A program made the position numbers and the translations under genes. The notes beneath the pieces are model-generated. The model was not told where the DNA came from, made no database searches, and saw only the letters and a program-made list of their open reading frames with translations. A stretch of 64,000 nucleotides of DNA from Sindora glabra (taxonomy: Eukaryota; Streptophyta; Magnoliopsida; Fabales; Fabaceae), in the NCBI GenBank assembly GCA_020226215.1, contig CM035234.1, positions 806,001-870,000 of the forward strand, in the 5' to 3' direction. Below, piece by piece: positions 49,001 through 60,703 of the stretch (the first letter of the stretch is position 1; each line of letters opens with the position of its first letter).

Positions 49001-51530
49001 TGATTAATAGTTTACAGGATGTATCCTTGAAAAGTGGCATAGAGATTCTTTTCCAATTGAGAAAATTAAATGAGTCAAGTAACTTTTGGAGTTAGTACAC
49101 ACAAACATTTATGACCTAATTAAAGTGGAATCACTTGGACACAAAAAGATATATTCTAATTTTCATGGATGATTGTAGTAGAAAAACTTGAATATATTTT
49201 CTAAAAAAAAAATCAAAGGCTTTTAGAAAATTCAAAGAATTTAAAGCTCTTATGAAAAAGTAAAGTGGCTTCTATATGAAAATCTTAAGATCTGACAAAG
49301 GTGAAGAGTTTACATCAAATAAATTTTCAAACTTCTAAAAGAGTCAAGGAATTCAATGTCAATTGATAGCTAGTTATACTCCCTAGTAGAATAGTATAGC
49401 TAAAAAGAAAAAATAAAATAAAATTTAAAATGGCTAGAAGTTTACTAAAAGTTAAAGCTTTGCCAAATTATTTCAGGTAAAAGCTATTGCCTATGCTATA
49501 TTTTTATTGAACAAATGTCTAACAAAAAGTGTTCTTGGAAGAGCTTTTAAAGAACTTTGGAGCGGTAACAAGTTAGATGTTTCTTTCCTATATGTATTCA
49601 GGAAGTTAGATGACAAAAGCCAAACGTACATTTTCATTGGCTATAGTAATGTAATCAAGTGAAATAAATTATACAACCGAATGATAAAAAAAACAATTAT
49701 CAATAGAGATGCCCAATTCATTGAATATGAAGCTTGGACTTAGAATCAAAATAATGAACAACATTAAAGAGTCATTATAAAAAATGAATCAAAGTTAGTT
49801 GAAATAAGTAGCTTTATTCCTAACAGTTCATTTCTGTGAAAAGCTTTCTTCCACAAATAATAGTTCTAGAAACTTCAATACGTCCTCAATAAAAGTGAAT
49901 GAAACTAACCCACTTGCATAATTATGTAGTCATATCAAATAATGATAATGATGATACAATTATCAATGGAATAAGTATAAATTTTTTCTTATTTGCATAT
50001 TGTAACCTAATTTTCTATAAAGATACAATAATTGATGAATAATAAGTTCAAGTAATAGATGATAAAATCTATTCAATTGTGAAAAACGACATGTGGAAGT
50101 TAATAAATTACTACTTGATAAAAGGCTTATTCATGTCAAGTAAGTGTACAAGATAAAGTACAACTTGATGGTCAAGTGGATTGTTACAAAGTCAGATTGA
50201 TGATCAAAGGTTATAAATAAAAGCCAAGAATTAACTAGTTTGAGGTATTTGCATTGGTTTCTAGAACGGATACCATTTACATAATTCTTGCCCTTACAAC
50301 ATAGAACAAATGGAAGGTCTGTTAAATGGATATAAAGTTAGCATTTTTGAATGGTATCCTTGAAGAAGAAGTTTATGTAAAGCAACTACCAAGTTACATG
50401 AAGAAAGGACATGAAAAAAAAATCTATCATTTGAAGAAAGCCTTATATGAATTAAAATAAGCACATCGAGCTTGGTATATGTGAATCAATGCATATTTGT
50501 TGTATGAAGTATTCCAAAAATATCTTTATAAGCATATACTATATATCAAATCAGAAGCTAATGAAGATTTAATAATTGTATGCCTTTGACGACTTGATAT
50601 TTATAGAAAATTCTAAAAAGATGTTTGTAAAATTTAAAGAAGTTATGACTAGCTAATTTAAAATAACATGTATAGGACTAATGGCTTATTTCTTAGGCAT
50701 TAAAGTGCAACAGATTGATAAAGGCATTTTCATTTCTCAATAAAAGCATGCCAATGATATTTTGAAAAAATTCAAGATGGATTTTGCAGTTCCAATCTAA
50801 ACTACAATTAGTAAACACCTTGAGATAAAGAAAGAAGGTAGTTGAGGATTGGTAAACCTGACTTACCTTAAAAGCATAATTGATAGTCTACACTATTTAA
50901 CTTTCACTAGACCAGACATTATTTATGAAATTAGAATTATCAATCATTTCATAGAAAAGTCATATTAATCATATTTACAAGTAGCAAAATGACTTTTATG
51001 GTATGTCAATGGTACTTGAAATCATTAACTTTTATATACTTATTCTGATGGTTTTAATTTAGTTAAGTATATAGATAGTGATTGGACAAATGATGTTAAA
51101 ATTGAAAAAGTACTTTTAGTTACGTTTTCTATTTTGGAAATAGTGTATTTTTTTTAGCCTTTAAAAAAGTAACAAGTGGTAGCCCTACCAACTATAGAAG
51201 TTGAATACATAGTAGCAACATTTGTAGCGTGGCAAGCAATTTGGATTCACAAATTACTTGAAAAGTTAAAACAAATGTAAGAATTTTCAACAACAATTAT
51301 GTATAATAATAAATCAACTATTTATCAACCAAAAATTTAGTTTTTTTCATAACAGAAGCAAACACAATAAAATTAAGTATCATTATATCATAGAACTGAC
51401 CAAGAATAAAGAAATAGAGTTTAAATTTTATAAGTTTGATGAACTAGTTGTAAATATTTTGATAAAGCCATTAAAAATGAATATATTCAAAAAGTTAAAA
51501 ATAATATTTAATGTTATTTCAAAATTAATT
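46080..51530 (+). pseudogene. Copia gag-pol remnant (element 3)
   Basis: Recognisable blocks, each broken by stops, occur in copia order. The protease-like block is WYLNIGCINYICEKKKYFSY at 46930. The pre-integrase block LWHLWFGHLNF lies at about 48910. Integrase text with YTPP and a KKKNKIKFKMARS-like run lies near 49370. Reverse transcriptase has FLNGILEEEVYVKQLP near 50350 and HLKKALYELK near 50430, with a stop at the catalytic YVDD position. RNase H shows VALPTIEVEYIVATFVAWQAI near 51180. The density of stops marks it as older than element 2. Confidence 0.82.
47040..48760. mobile_element. Unidentified 1.7 kb insertion inside element 3
   Basis: Copia coding traces stop near 47035 and restart near 48830, leaving about 1.7 kb of AT-rich sequence of different character, with a C-rich patch (47540-47660) and a pyrimidine-rich patch (48095-48200). 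No coding region, LTR pair or inverted repeat could be confirmed; a solo LTR or a non-autonomous DNA element are both possible. Confidence 0.4.
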
Positions 51531-51539
51531 TAAAAAGGC

Positions 51540-52439
51540 TGTTGAAAACATATAAATTAATTTTTTTAAAAAATAAGTGGCAGCAATGTGAAATGACAAA
51601 AGTAAGTCATAATAGTTAAAGTACCTTTTGCAATTAGCACCGCAAATAGATAATGGGAGCAAATATATGTTTCTTTTACAAATAGCTTACTATTTGCCTT
51701 TCAAAATGGTCGACTTATAAGGCTACATAAGGATGTTAGTTTTTTTTTCTTTTTTTTTTCTCATTCAATTCAATCAGAGATTTTCTTGTAAGCACAATGC
51801 CTTACCCCTTGTTTGACAACATTAAAAATAAGATTTTATTTTATTTTCAAATAATTTTTTTTAAAAAATGATATTTGGCTTTAAATATAAAAGGATTTCA
51901 TTTCATTTATAATTTTTATTTTAATTACATTTATGCCATTATAAAATCCATCCAATTTAATAAGGATTTTACTAGAATTCATTTCATTTGGCTAAAAAAA
52001 TATTTTATATAAAAATTTTATCCTCTTTTTACCCTTATATTTATCATAATATCATCAAATTTTATTTTTTAATTAAATTTCATATATTTTTAATATATTT
52101 TAAATAAAATAATTGATTTACAAATGAATTGAAATCATTATTTTTAATAAAGTATCTAAACAATACAATTCATTTATAAATGAATTGAAATCATTTCAAT
52201 TGAAATGAAATGAAATCAATTATCAAAAAATTACATGTCAAACAAAGCATTGATGTTTTGTTCTTGAAAGCATATACTAAGTGGTAAGGTTCCATCAGTA
52301 AGTTAAAAAGGAGAGAGAGAGAGAGAGAAATTAAGTAATATTTTGTTATAATGTGTAAGAAGAAAATATAATATATTTGTATTTGCAAGAAAAAAAATTT
52401 TTAATGCCAATATTATTAATAGATATATTGATTCTAGCA
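51540..52439 (+). repeat. 3' LTR of copia element 3 (interrupted)
   Basis: Starts TGTTGAAAAC. Similarity to the 5' LTR is broken by 51806-52245. A GA microsatellite (about 52312-52328) is present here and not in the 5' copy. Confidence 0.75.
51806..52245. mobile_element. MITE nested in the 3' LTR of element 3
   Basis: Present in the 3' LTR only. Its ends are inverted: CTTGTTTGACA on the left and TGTCAAACAAAG on the right. Flanks GCCTT and GCATT may be a target duplication with one change. The inside is AT-rich and non-coding, with inner inverted motifs (AAATGAATTGAAATCATT). The TIR style suggests a hAT- or Harbinger-type MITE; this is tentative. Confidence 0.7.
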
Positions 52440-52493
52440 CTAACACCAAGAGGATGATAAAATGGAGCAGCCAAACTGAGAGGTCCTATAGAT

Positions 52494-52843
52494 GAAAATT
52501 CTTATTCCAGCGGTAGTCAGTGGGGCTCGAATTGGATGGCATGTGTGCTGGAGAAAGGTTCCCAACTCTCTAGTGAAGTTTCGCTGCGAAAACAGTGGAC
52601 TATGTAGGGAACAGGCCCAATAATAAAGGCCCATCAGTCCTAAAACTCAGTAAGGCTCAACATAAAGCCCATTTGAACGCAGAAAAAGGCAAGCCACGCA
52701 GGCGGGTCTCGAGAAAACTCTGGTGATCCCCAATTCTGGTTCTGGACTTATCTTTATTCATCCCACCGCTCGCTGGTCCCTTCCACCACCTTCTCTTTCC
52801 TTGGGACATTTTCTTACTACTCCTTCCCACCATCCCTATAAAT
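52494..52843 (+). promoter_or_regulatory. Heat-shock promoter of the HSP70 gene
   Basis: Heat-shock element modules are visible: GAAAATTC with a further TTC after three bases (52494-52507), and GAAGTTTC with a GAA five bases on (52575-52590). A TATAAAT box lies at 52837-52843, 135 bases before the ATG, leaving room for a leader of about 100 bases. These are the binding pattern of heat-shock factors and fit an inducible gene. Confidence 0.6.
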
Positions 52844-52977
52844 TCAAAACTCGCTCTGTCCTCTCCTCCAAGTGTCAAACATCGACTTCCAAGTAAAACA
52901 CCCAACTAAGTTCAGCTTTCCCAATCCTCTCTTCATTGATTTGTTTCTGCATATAATTTCATTCTTACTTTCCATCA

Positions 52978-54932
52978 ATGGCCACCAAGTCCCAAAAAGC
53001 CGTTGGCATCGACCTCGGCACCACCTACAGCTGCGTCGGTGTCTGGCAAAACGACCGCGTTGAGATCATTGCCAACGATCAAGGTAACCGAACCACTCCT
53101 TCTTATGTTGCCTTCACTGATACAGAGCGTCTGATCGGCGACGCTGCGAAGAACCAAGTCGCCATGAATCCGCACAACACCGTTTTCGACGCCAAAAGAC
53201 TCATCGGCAGGAAGTTCTCCGATCCATCTGTGCAGAATGACATGAAGCTGTGGCCATTCAAGGTGATTCGCGGTGCTGGTGACAAGCCCATGATCTTAGT
53301 TAACTACAAAGGCGAAGAGAAGCAGTTTGCGCCTGAAGAGATTTCTTCAATGGTGCTTACTAAAATGAAGGAGATTGCAGAGGCTTATCTGGGCCAGAGC
53401 ATTACAAATGCTGTGATCACCCTCCCTGCTTATTTTAACGATTCACAAAGGCAAGCAACCAAGGATGCTGGTGTGATTGCCGGGCTCAATGTGATGAGAA
53501 TTATCAATGAGCCTACAGCTGCTGCCATTGCTTATGGTTTGGACAAGAAGGCCTCCAGAACTGGAGAGAAGAACGTGCTCATTTTCGATCTGGGCGGCGG
53601 AACTTTTGATGTTTCACTTCTCACGATTGAAGAAGGAATTTTTGAAGTGAAGGCTACTGCCGGCGACACCCATTTGGGAGGTGAAGATTTTGACAACCGG
53701 CTTGTGAATCATTTCGTGGCCGAGTTCAAGAGAAAGCACAAGAAGGATATCAGTGGCAATGCCAGAGCCTTAAGAAGATTGAGGACTGCGTGTGAGAGGG
53801 CGAAGAGGACTTTGTCTGCCACTGCTCAAACAACAATTGAAATCGATTCCCTCTATGAAGGTATCGATTTCTATGCCACAATTACTCGAGCCAGGTTTGA
53901 GGAATTGAACATGGATTTATTCAGGAAGTGCATGGAACCAGTGGAGAAGTGTTTGAGGGATGCGAAAGTTGATAAGAGTCAGATTCATGACATTGTTCTT
54001 GTTGGTGGTTCAACAAGAATTCCAAAAGTTCAGCAACTTTTGCAAGATTTCTTCAACGGTAAGGAACTTTGCAAGAGCATAAACCCTGACGAGGCTGTTG
54101 CTTACGGAGCTGCTGTCCAAGCTGCAATTTTGAGCGGTGACGGGAATGAGAAAGTCCAAGACCTGCTTCTGCTTGATGTCACACCTCTTAGCCTTGGTAT
54201 TGAAACGGCAGGCGGAGTAATGACTGTGTTGATTCCTAGGAACCCACCATTCCAACCAAGAAAGAGCAAGTTTTCTCCACGTACTCGGATAATCAGACGA
54301 GTGTCCTTATCCAAGTCTACGAAGGAGAAAGAGCAAGAACCAAGGACAACAACTTGCTTGGGACTTTCGAGCTTAAGGGCATTCCTCCTGCTCCGAGAGG
54401 TGTTCCTCAGATCAATGTCTGCTTTGATATTGATGCAAATGGTATCTTGAACGTGTCTGCGGAAGACAAGACTGCTGGTGTGAAGAACAAGATCACCATC
54501 ACTAATGACAAGGGAAGATTGAGCAAAGAGGATATCGAAAGAATGGTTCAGGAGGCAGAGAAATACAAAGCAGAAGATGAACAGGTGAAGAAGAAGGTGG
54601 AGGCCAAGAATGCATTGGAGAATTATGCTTACAACATGAGGAACACAATAAAGGATGACAAGGTTGGCGGGAAATTGGATCCTTCCGATAAACAGAAGAT
54701 TGAGAAGGCGATTGATGAGACGATTGAGTGGTTGGATAGGAATCAATTGGCTGAGATCGATGAGTTGGAGGACAAGTTGAAGGAGCTTGAAGGATTGTGC
54801 AACACAATTATAGCTAAGATGTATCAAGGTGGTGCTGGGGCAGATACGCCAATGGGCGGCGGTGCTGAGATGCCGGAGTCTGGGTCTGCAGGATCTGGTG
54901 GTGCTGGTCCTAAGATTGAAGAAGTTGATTAA
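52978..54932 (+). pseudogene. HSP70: Cytosolic HSP70/HSC70 with a single-base frameshift
   Basis: Intronless. The first frame (52978-54450) begins MATKSQKAVGIDLGTTYSCV and holds all three HSP70 signatures: IDLGTTYS, IFDLGGGTFDVSLL and IVLVGGSTRIPKVQQ. After Asn422 (54241-54243) the family sequence moves to another frame. One A is missing in AACCCACC, where the family has AAC ACC ACC. The second frame continues the substrate-binding domain and lid to 54932, ending GPKIEEVD, the cytosolic tail that binds TPR co-chaperones. With one base restored the length would be 651 residues, normal for the family. As written the product stops at 490 residues with 68 wrong residues, keeping the ATPase domain and losing the lid and EEVD. 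Either a very recent pseudogene or an assembly error, since everything else is intact. Confidence 0.95.
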
Positions 54933-56248
54933 GCTCGTGAGCCACTCGAAGTAGTCTTCTTATTACTCTATTTTTTGATACCAAATTAAGCGTATTTCTG
55001 AAGTCAAGTTCATGAGTATTATAAGGACGTTTTGAGATTCTAGGATAATAATATATTAATATAGGATGATAATATGTCAATGTTTGCACTTTGAGTCGGG
55101 ATGAAATGAAGGTTTTGCATGTATGTATGTATGTATGTTATTTTGAACAATGTAGATTTATTGTTTTTCCTGAAATGAGTATTTCCTTTTTTACTACCTT
55201 GATGAAGTCAACTGCCGAAAGAGATGAAATTCACGAAGTTAAACTAGCGAAGCAGAAAGAGTATTTGCTTTCTAAATTTTGTATTATTTTGCACTCTGAC
55301 GATTTCCAAAATCAAATAACTGATTCAGTATTAGAAAATGATAAGCTTTCTATTTCATTTGAATCATGAATTAAAAGTTGCAAGGTGGGTGTGAGGATAT
55401 CTCTTTCTCCAGACGGACGAGTTTCTAAATAAAACAATTGCAGAGGTCAACAAGAAAGAGAAATTCTATATAACTATTTCTCTTTTGTACGTTTCTTTCA
55501 ACGGAAAACATGCAACGTCTCAACAAATAAAATATAAATAATATATATATATACACATATACATATACATACACATACATACACAGTAGCGGACATTTTT
55601 TTTTTGCTTGATTTGTTAAATTTTTTATATCATATTCGAATCAAGAAAGCGGCAAGGCAGCGGAGAGCAGATCTTGGGCTTTTACAATCTTCATTCTGTT
55701 TTAATATCTTTCCCTTAACCAAATAGGATATTGTTTTTGAATACTATTCTATAAACTTCAATTCAAAGCATTTTGGTTGGCAGCAGAATCATATTTTTGA
55801 AAAATCTAGCAGCCGCCAGAAGTATTTGTTCACATCAGCTTCTTTTAGAACTTACGGGACATGCATGAAAACCAAAGCATAGGAAATAAGAACAATTCTC
55901 TATTAAGCATCAAAATCATCTGCAAAAAGGAAAATTTTTTTTACTCAGAATAGAAAAAGATACGAATATATGCTTGCCACAAAATTTGAAATTTGGGGCG
56001 AGAGAAAAGTTTTTGCACATAAAATGAACAAGCATCTGATGGAAATTGCAGAACAAGATAGATTTCCAGAGTGTCATGGATTAATCAAAGACGGCTGGAC
56101 CTTTCTTCTTTCTCTCTTTCTCTCTCTCGACAAAACTATTCCTCCATAGTTCCCAATCATCACCTTTTGCCTGTAATAAAGCCTATAAATAAACCATATT
56201 CTTAATTTTAAAGGCACAAGGAAGCCTAGATTTCTTGCATTCCTCTAG
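54933..56248. other. HSP70 3' flank and spacer
   Basis: Contains the HSP70 3' UTR, an (ATGT)5 microsatellite at 55119-55138, TA/CATA microsatellites at about 55540-55585 and the promoter of the next gene. A 92-codon open frame at 55091-55369 shows no family resemblance. Confidence 0.5.
56184..56191 (+). promoter_or_regulatory. TATA box of secreted protein gene P1
   Basis: TATAAATA, 65 bases before the ATG at 56249. Confidence 0.55.
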
Positions 56249-56756
56249 ATGAAGCTAGGATTTCTTGCATTCATCATGCTCCTTTCATTTCTTCGAGACA
56301 TATCATCCTCAGATTTCAATTTAAGTTTCACATCACAAGACAGAGTTCTAAACCAAACCAATGTGCAAAAGCAGGAATTTCATGGTACGACTCGTCCGAA
56401 TCTTTGAACGAGCATAAGTGATTTTATGTTCCCTGAATTTGTATGAACCCCATTTGTCATTTTCACGCGTTTACTTGTTCTATTCAATCCCAGAGACATT
56501 TCATCAAAACATAAAGGACACAAAGAGGTTAGATAAAATGGTTGAGGAAAGGAAGAATGAGGAAAAATATGAACTATCTGATGCTTCAAGAAAAGCACAA
56601 AGAGGAAAGGCATCAGGAGTTTATGGTGGTGCAAATATTAATCGCAGGCCTCGCTCGCAAAGTTCTGCACCATCTGCATTCTTGGGGCTTCACTTTTGGG
56701 TGTCAACCTTCTCTCTCTGTGCAACCCTGGCTTTCATCTTCATCTTTCCCTTCTGA
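56249..56756 (+). CDS. Small secreted protein with GPI-signal-like tail, copy P1 (2 exons)
   Basis: Exon 1 (56249-56384) and exon 2 (56494-56756) join in phase 1 across a 109-base GT-AG intron to give 132 residues. A signal peptide (MKLGFLAFIMLLSFLRD onward) is followed by a short stretch with two N-glycosylation sequons (NLS, NQT). Exon 2 has a charged helix (NIKDTKRLDKMVEERKNEEK), then a basic patch, GVYGGANINRRPRSQ, small residues SSAPSA, and a hydrophobic C-terminal tail to the stop (FLGLHFWVSTFSL then CATLAFIFIFPF). Small residues before a hydrophobic end are what a GPI-anchor signal looks like, so the mature protein may sit on the outer face of the plasma membrane. A single membrane span is the alternative. 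Two damaged relatives follow. I do not recognise a characterised family. Confidence 0.68.
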
Positions 56757-58111
56757 GTATGAGGTGTTTTATTAGTAGATATTTTTGCTAATAATATGTT
56801 ATTTTGAGCTGATTTTCCTGTCTATGACTAGGTTATTTTCAAGCTCCTCTAGAGCATCTTTGCTTGTCAATTAGCATTGTACCCATTTCAAATTGCAAAA
56901 CTGTCGTGTGAAGTTGTAATATTAGAGGCTTGAATCTCTGCCTATCACTGTGATGTCTGATTCAATGCCTACTAAAAATAATGTTGTCCTTTTGTACTTG
57001 AATGTGCTATTTCTACAAACCAAAGCAAGCCTTTATGTTCTATGTGACAAGAAGATGTCTCTTCAAACCATAAATGGGTGTGCAGAGCACAAATATTAAG
57101 CATGGCTTCCCACTTTGCTTATAACAGAAAGAAAAGCATGTTTCATGTTAAGAGAATCTTTTAGTTAATTGAAGATTTTTCATATATATGTAGAAACTAG
57201 AATAAAGTAAACGCTATATCTTTAATTGTTATACGCAATTTTGAGCCATGATTTCAATCTCTGTAACTTGAAGGAATCATGACATATAGCAAATTTCTAA
57301 AATTTTGATCCTGTTTGGATTCCACTACTTATTCAAAACTAAAACCAATTTCTTTTCAAGAAAGAAAAGGTTTTTGGTATCCCTTTCAACGCAACTGCCA
57401 AGCATTCTGATAACAGAAAGAACTTTTTTCTGCATTCTAGCAACAGCAAGAAGTTTTTTTTTTTTTTTTTGGTCTATCTTTAATCATTTTAGATCATATT
57501 GTATTTTTTCCTTAACTTGTAATTAACATAAATAGAGTAAAAATTGGTTGGCACAAGCAAGAAAATCTTTGTTTCAAATGCTTCTTCTTAACGTTTGAGA
57601 GGTACTAAATTTATGCCAAAGGAAAAAAATAGTACAGATGTTTGCACATTTATCTTTGTATAAAATGCATAAACTTATAATATCATTCTATTCAAGTTTT
57701 TGACAGAAATGTTTTAATGGGGTCCCTTCAAATGAGACATCAATCATTTATAACTTGTTATATAACAGTAGTACTATTTGCGATTTACAATCTTCTCAAT
57801 ACTTCTTATTTCTCTACGCTTTATACAACCTAATATGCATTAAAACTGATCTGAATAAGATACAAGTGTGAGAAGTCTTGTGTGAATGAAATTCAATTCC
57901 ATGCCATTTTTCCAGTAACATTGTGCCCACGAGCGGCATCTTCTCGAGTGTCTATTTTTTGCCCAGCTTCTCTCTTTTCTTAACGGGAAAGGATAGATGG
58001 ACCCTCCTATTTAGCCTTAAGAAGGAGTTCTTCCCATAATTCTCACCCTTAAATAATATAGCCAGTGTAACTTTCTTCCAGAACTTACCATATCTCTAGC
58101 CTATTGCTGAA
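56757..58111. other. Spacer between P1 and P2
   Basis: P1 3' UTR and P2 promoter region; no other gene seen. A poly-T run lies at about 57454. Confidence 0.5.
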
Positions 58112-58608
58112 ATGAAGCTCAGATTTCTTGCATTGTTTCTATTCATTTCATGTGGTGAGGCCATATCAACCTCAGATTACTATACAAATTTCACTTCAGA
58201 AGGAACGAGCCTAAGCTGGACCATTGGGCAAACACATGAACTTCATGGTAAGACTTCTTAAGCTTTTCATTAGTACTTTTACTTCTATGATTCCTGGATT
58301 TGTAGGTCCCTAATTTCTTACTTTCAATTGTATAAAGCAAACGAAGAAAGATTGCATGCAAGCATAAAGGACGTAATGAGGCTGGAGGAAAAAGTTGAGA
58401 ATATAAATGAGCGCAAGTATGAACTGTCTTGTACTTCAAGAAAAGCACATTATGTAAAGGGAGCTTCTGGTGATTCGAATGCTAATCACCGCCCACGTCA
58501 AGATTCCACACACCATCATTATCATCAAAGCCTCAATTTTTGGTATCAATATCAGTTCTGTATGCAAGCCTGGCTTTAGTGTTTGCCTTTCTCATCCCCA
58601 AATTCTAA
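58112..58608 (+). pseudogene. Copy P2 of the P1 family, frameshifted in the tail
   Basis: Exon 1 (58112-58247, MKLRFLALFLFISCGEAIST, same length as P1 exon 1) and exon 2 (from 58338, after a weak acceptor) join in phase 1 as in P1. The helix (ASIKDVMRLEEKVEN) and the GASGDSNANHRPR patch are kept, followed by a His-rich stretch HHHYHQ. A run of five T near 58545 where six are needed shifts the frame, giving a stop at 58579. In the alternative frame a hydrophobic tail (LVSISVLYASLALVFAFL) ends at 58608, matching the P1 tail. The anchor signal is therefore lost, and a soluble secreted form is possible if the sequence is right. Confidence 0.62.
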
Positions 58609-60608
58609 GGTATTCTACAACAAAGAAATTTGTGTTGTAACGCATCTTGTAGCATTATCAAATTATCAACCTCCAATATGCTCAGATATTTCATGTGATG
58701 TTGTAGTCTCAATAAAATACAAGCTTAAATCTATGCTTATTGCTTTTTCTTCTTCAGAAGAAATGGAGCAGAAATTGCCAAATCACGGGGATCTGTTACT
58801 CTCGGTTTCTGCCAACAGGTTCTGGGTATGCTGGTTTTGTATTCCAAAAGAACACATGCAAGCATCTGTTGGGTCATCCCATGTGAACAGACTCAGAATA
58901 TATATGAAGGTGCTTTTTCCAAGTAATAAATCTTTTTAGCTCGTACTATATAGTCTATTATTGATATGATCTAATGTAGAAAGTGCATTTAGCAATGTTA
59001 AAGACATCTATTGGAAATCAAAACACCAGGTATGAAGATTTGTGTTCATCCAGAAGGAGTGGCCTTTTTATTAAGTTAAGAGCCTAATTGCAAGTTGAAA
59101 AGTTAGATGCTGCCATTCATTTAACCTTATTACTCCTCAGCATTGCAATTGAACACCATATATGCAAAAGTAATGCTACTCATGCTCATTTTAATTTACT
59201 TGCTTTCACTATTTAATAAAAATTGGGTATGGAGAGCCAGTGAATATATGGGACTAATTTGATTTAGATTCTGTCAAGTGTGGAGTGAATGAAACCAAGT
59301 GAATCAAAATAAATGCATGTGTACTTCTTAAGTTCATCAAAGAAAATAGGGCAAAAGAGTTGGACCTCATTGCCTATGATTTCTAAAGGGTTCTGGATTT
59401 GTGAAAGCAAGAGTGAAACCCATTACAAATGCTATGTAAGCATATTCCATTAAACTTGTGTTCCCTGCAGGATTCAAAAGGAAGCTTGGAAGTAGTCTTT
59501 GGTTTCTGTAATTTCCATAAATAGATTTTGACACTAGCTTCTTGATAGGACAGCCTTTAAGACAGAATCACTGTTACAAGTCACCTTTAACATAGGAGAA
59601 GGAACTTATCCAAACCATAGATTGAATAAGATTCCAAAATTTGTTCATTTTTCTTGCAGCTTTTGATCATATACAGTGTATTGAGGTGGAAGCATCTTGT
59701 TTTATCATAAGGAAAAAAAATTGACTTTGAATGACATTGATTGCTCAAAAAACAGCCCTAATCACAGTGTCATGTGCTCACCACTAACTTGGGAAATTGG
59801 TTTTGAGCGACAAAACATGTGGACATCCACGGCACAAGCAATGGCAAATCTTGATGTAATATTTTGGAGGGAATCAAATGACTTGCGTAAAGGGAAAAAA
59901 AATCAGAAACTTCTTGCAAACTTACTAATCTATGATTTTAAAAATTTTGGAGGCACAAAGCCTCCCTTAGTCCCTATTAAGCTCCGCCTCTGTAAAACAA
60001 TTTAGTGTTCCAATGTGACTGCATTCTGCTTCTCTTGAACGCACAATCAAAGGATAAATACCCCCCTTCATTATTCTTTTTTTCAGAAAAAAATTTACTT
60101 TTAGTATTTGTCAATCTCACTCCTTTCCTTAAATAAGAGAATTTTTAAGTTACTCCTGAAATAAAGTACAATACCTTATTCTGAAAGAGAGAGATAAATA
60201 TAAAAAATTAAATTAAATTAATTTAATAAAACTCACCCCATTCTTTATTTTTATCTCTCACTCTTATGATACCTTTCTCCGGTAGTAAATAGAATTGCTC
60301 CTTAAACAAACCCTATAACCTCTTCAGAAACCTATCTTATGCCAGAGTGTAAAGTGGCAACTTGAGATGAAAGTAATATTCCTTACATTCTTTTTTTTTT
60401 TTATGCGATCTTGTCATATCCGGCTCAAATCTCCAAGAGTACTTGACTTACAAATTGGAGGCTTAAACCCTTACTCAGCAACGTGTCAACACTAGATCCT
60501 GTTGGTAAGAGTTCTCAGCTTTTCAAGCAAGCTCATCGTTTATGTTTCCTTCAATTGTAAACATTCTATTTATTTATTTTTTCCCTTATTTATCCTTGTT
60601 TTCAATAG
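58609..60608. other. Spacer between P2 and P3
   Basis: No gene supported. Open frames at 58583-58939 and 59697-60005 show no signal or family match. Exon 1 of P3 should lie in this region but could not be found. Confidence 0.45.
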
Positions 60609-60703
60609 TGGAGACATACGGAAGCATAAAGGATGCAATTCCTCCGGGCAGAAAAGCGGAGGAGAGGAAAGCTGCGGGAAAGTACAAAGTATTTGATGAT
60701 CAG

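Larger units (their letters stand above)
45432..52439 (+). mobile_element. Old Ty1/copia LTR retrotransposon with nested insertions (element 3)
   Basis: Diverged LTRs (45432-45910 and 51540-52439) flank copia remnants on the plus strand. After the 5' LTR a decayed primer site (TAGTATCAATGC) is visible. Gag traces start near 46080, protease near 46930, integrase near 48880, reverse transcriptase near 50190 and RNase H near 51180. The 3' LTR is longer because of a 440-base insertion at 51806-52245, and the interior is lengthened by about 1.7 kb of non-copia sequence between protease and integrase. No clear target duplication could be found. Confidence 0.86.

Noticed and set aside
54102..54827. 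241-codon antisense frame in HSP70
   Set aside because: Shadow of a GC-richer coding region; no independent support.
59697..60005. 102-codon open frame near P3
   Set aside because: No leader or homology to the P1 family; text near its end (GGCACAAAGCCTCCC) looks like generic repeat sequence.
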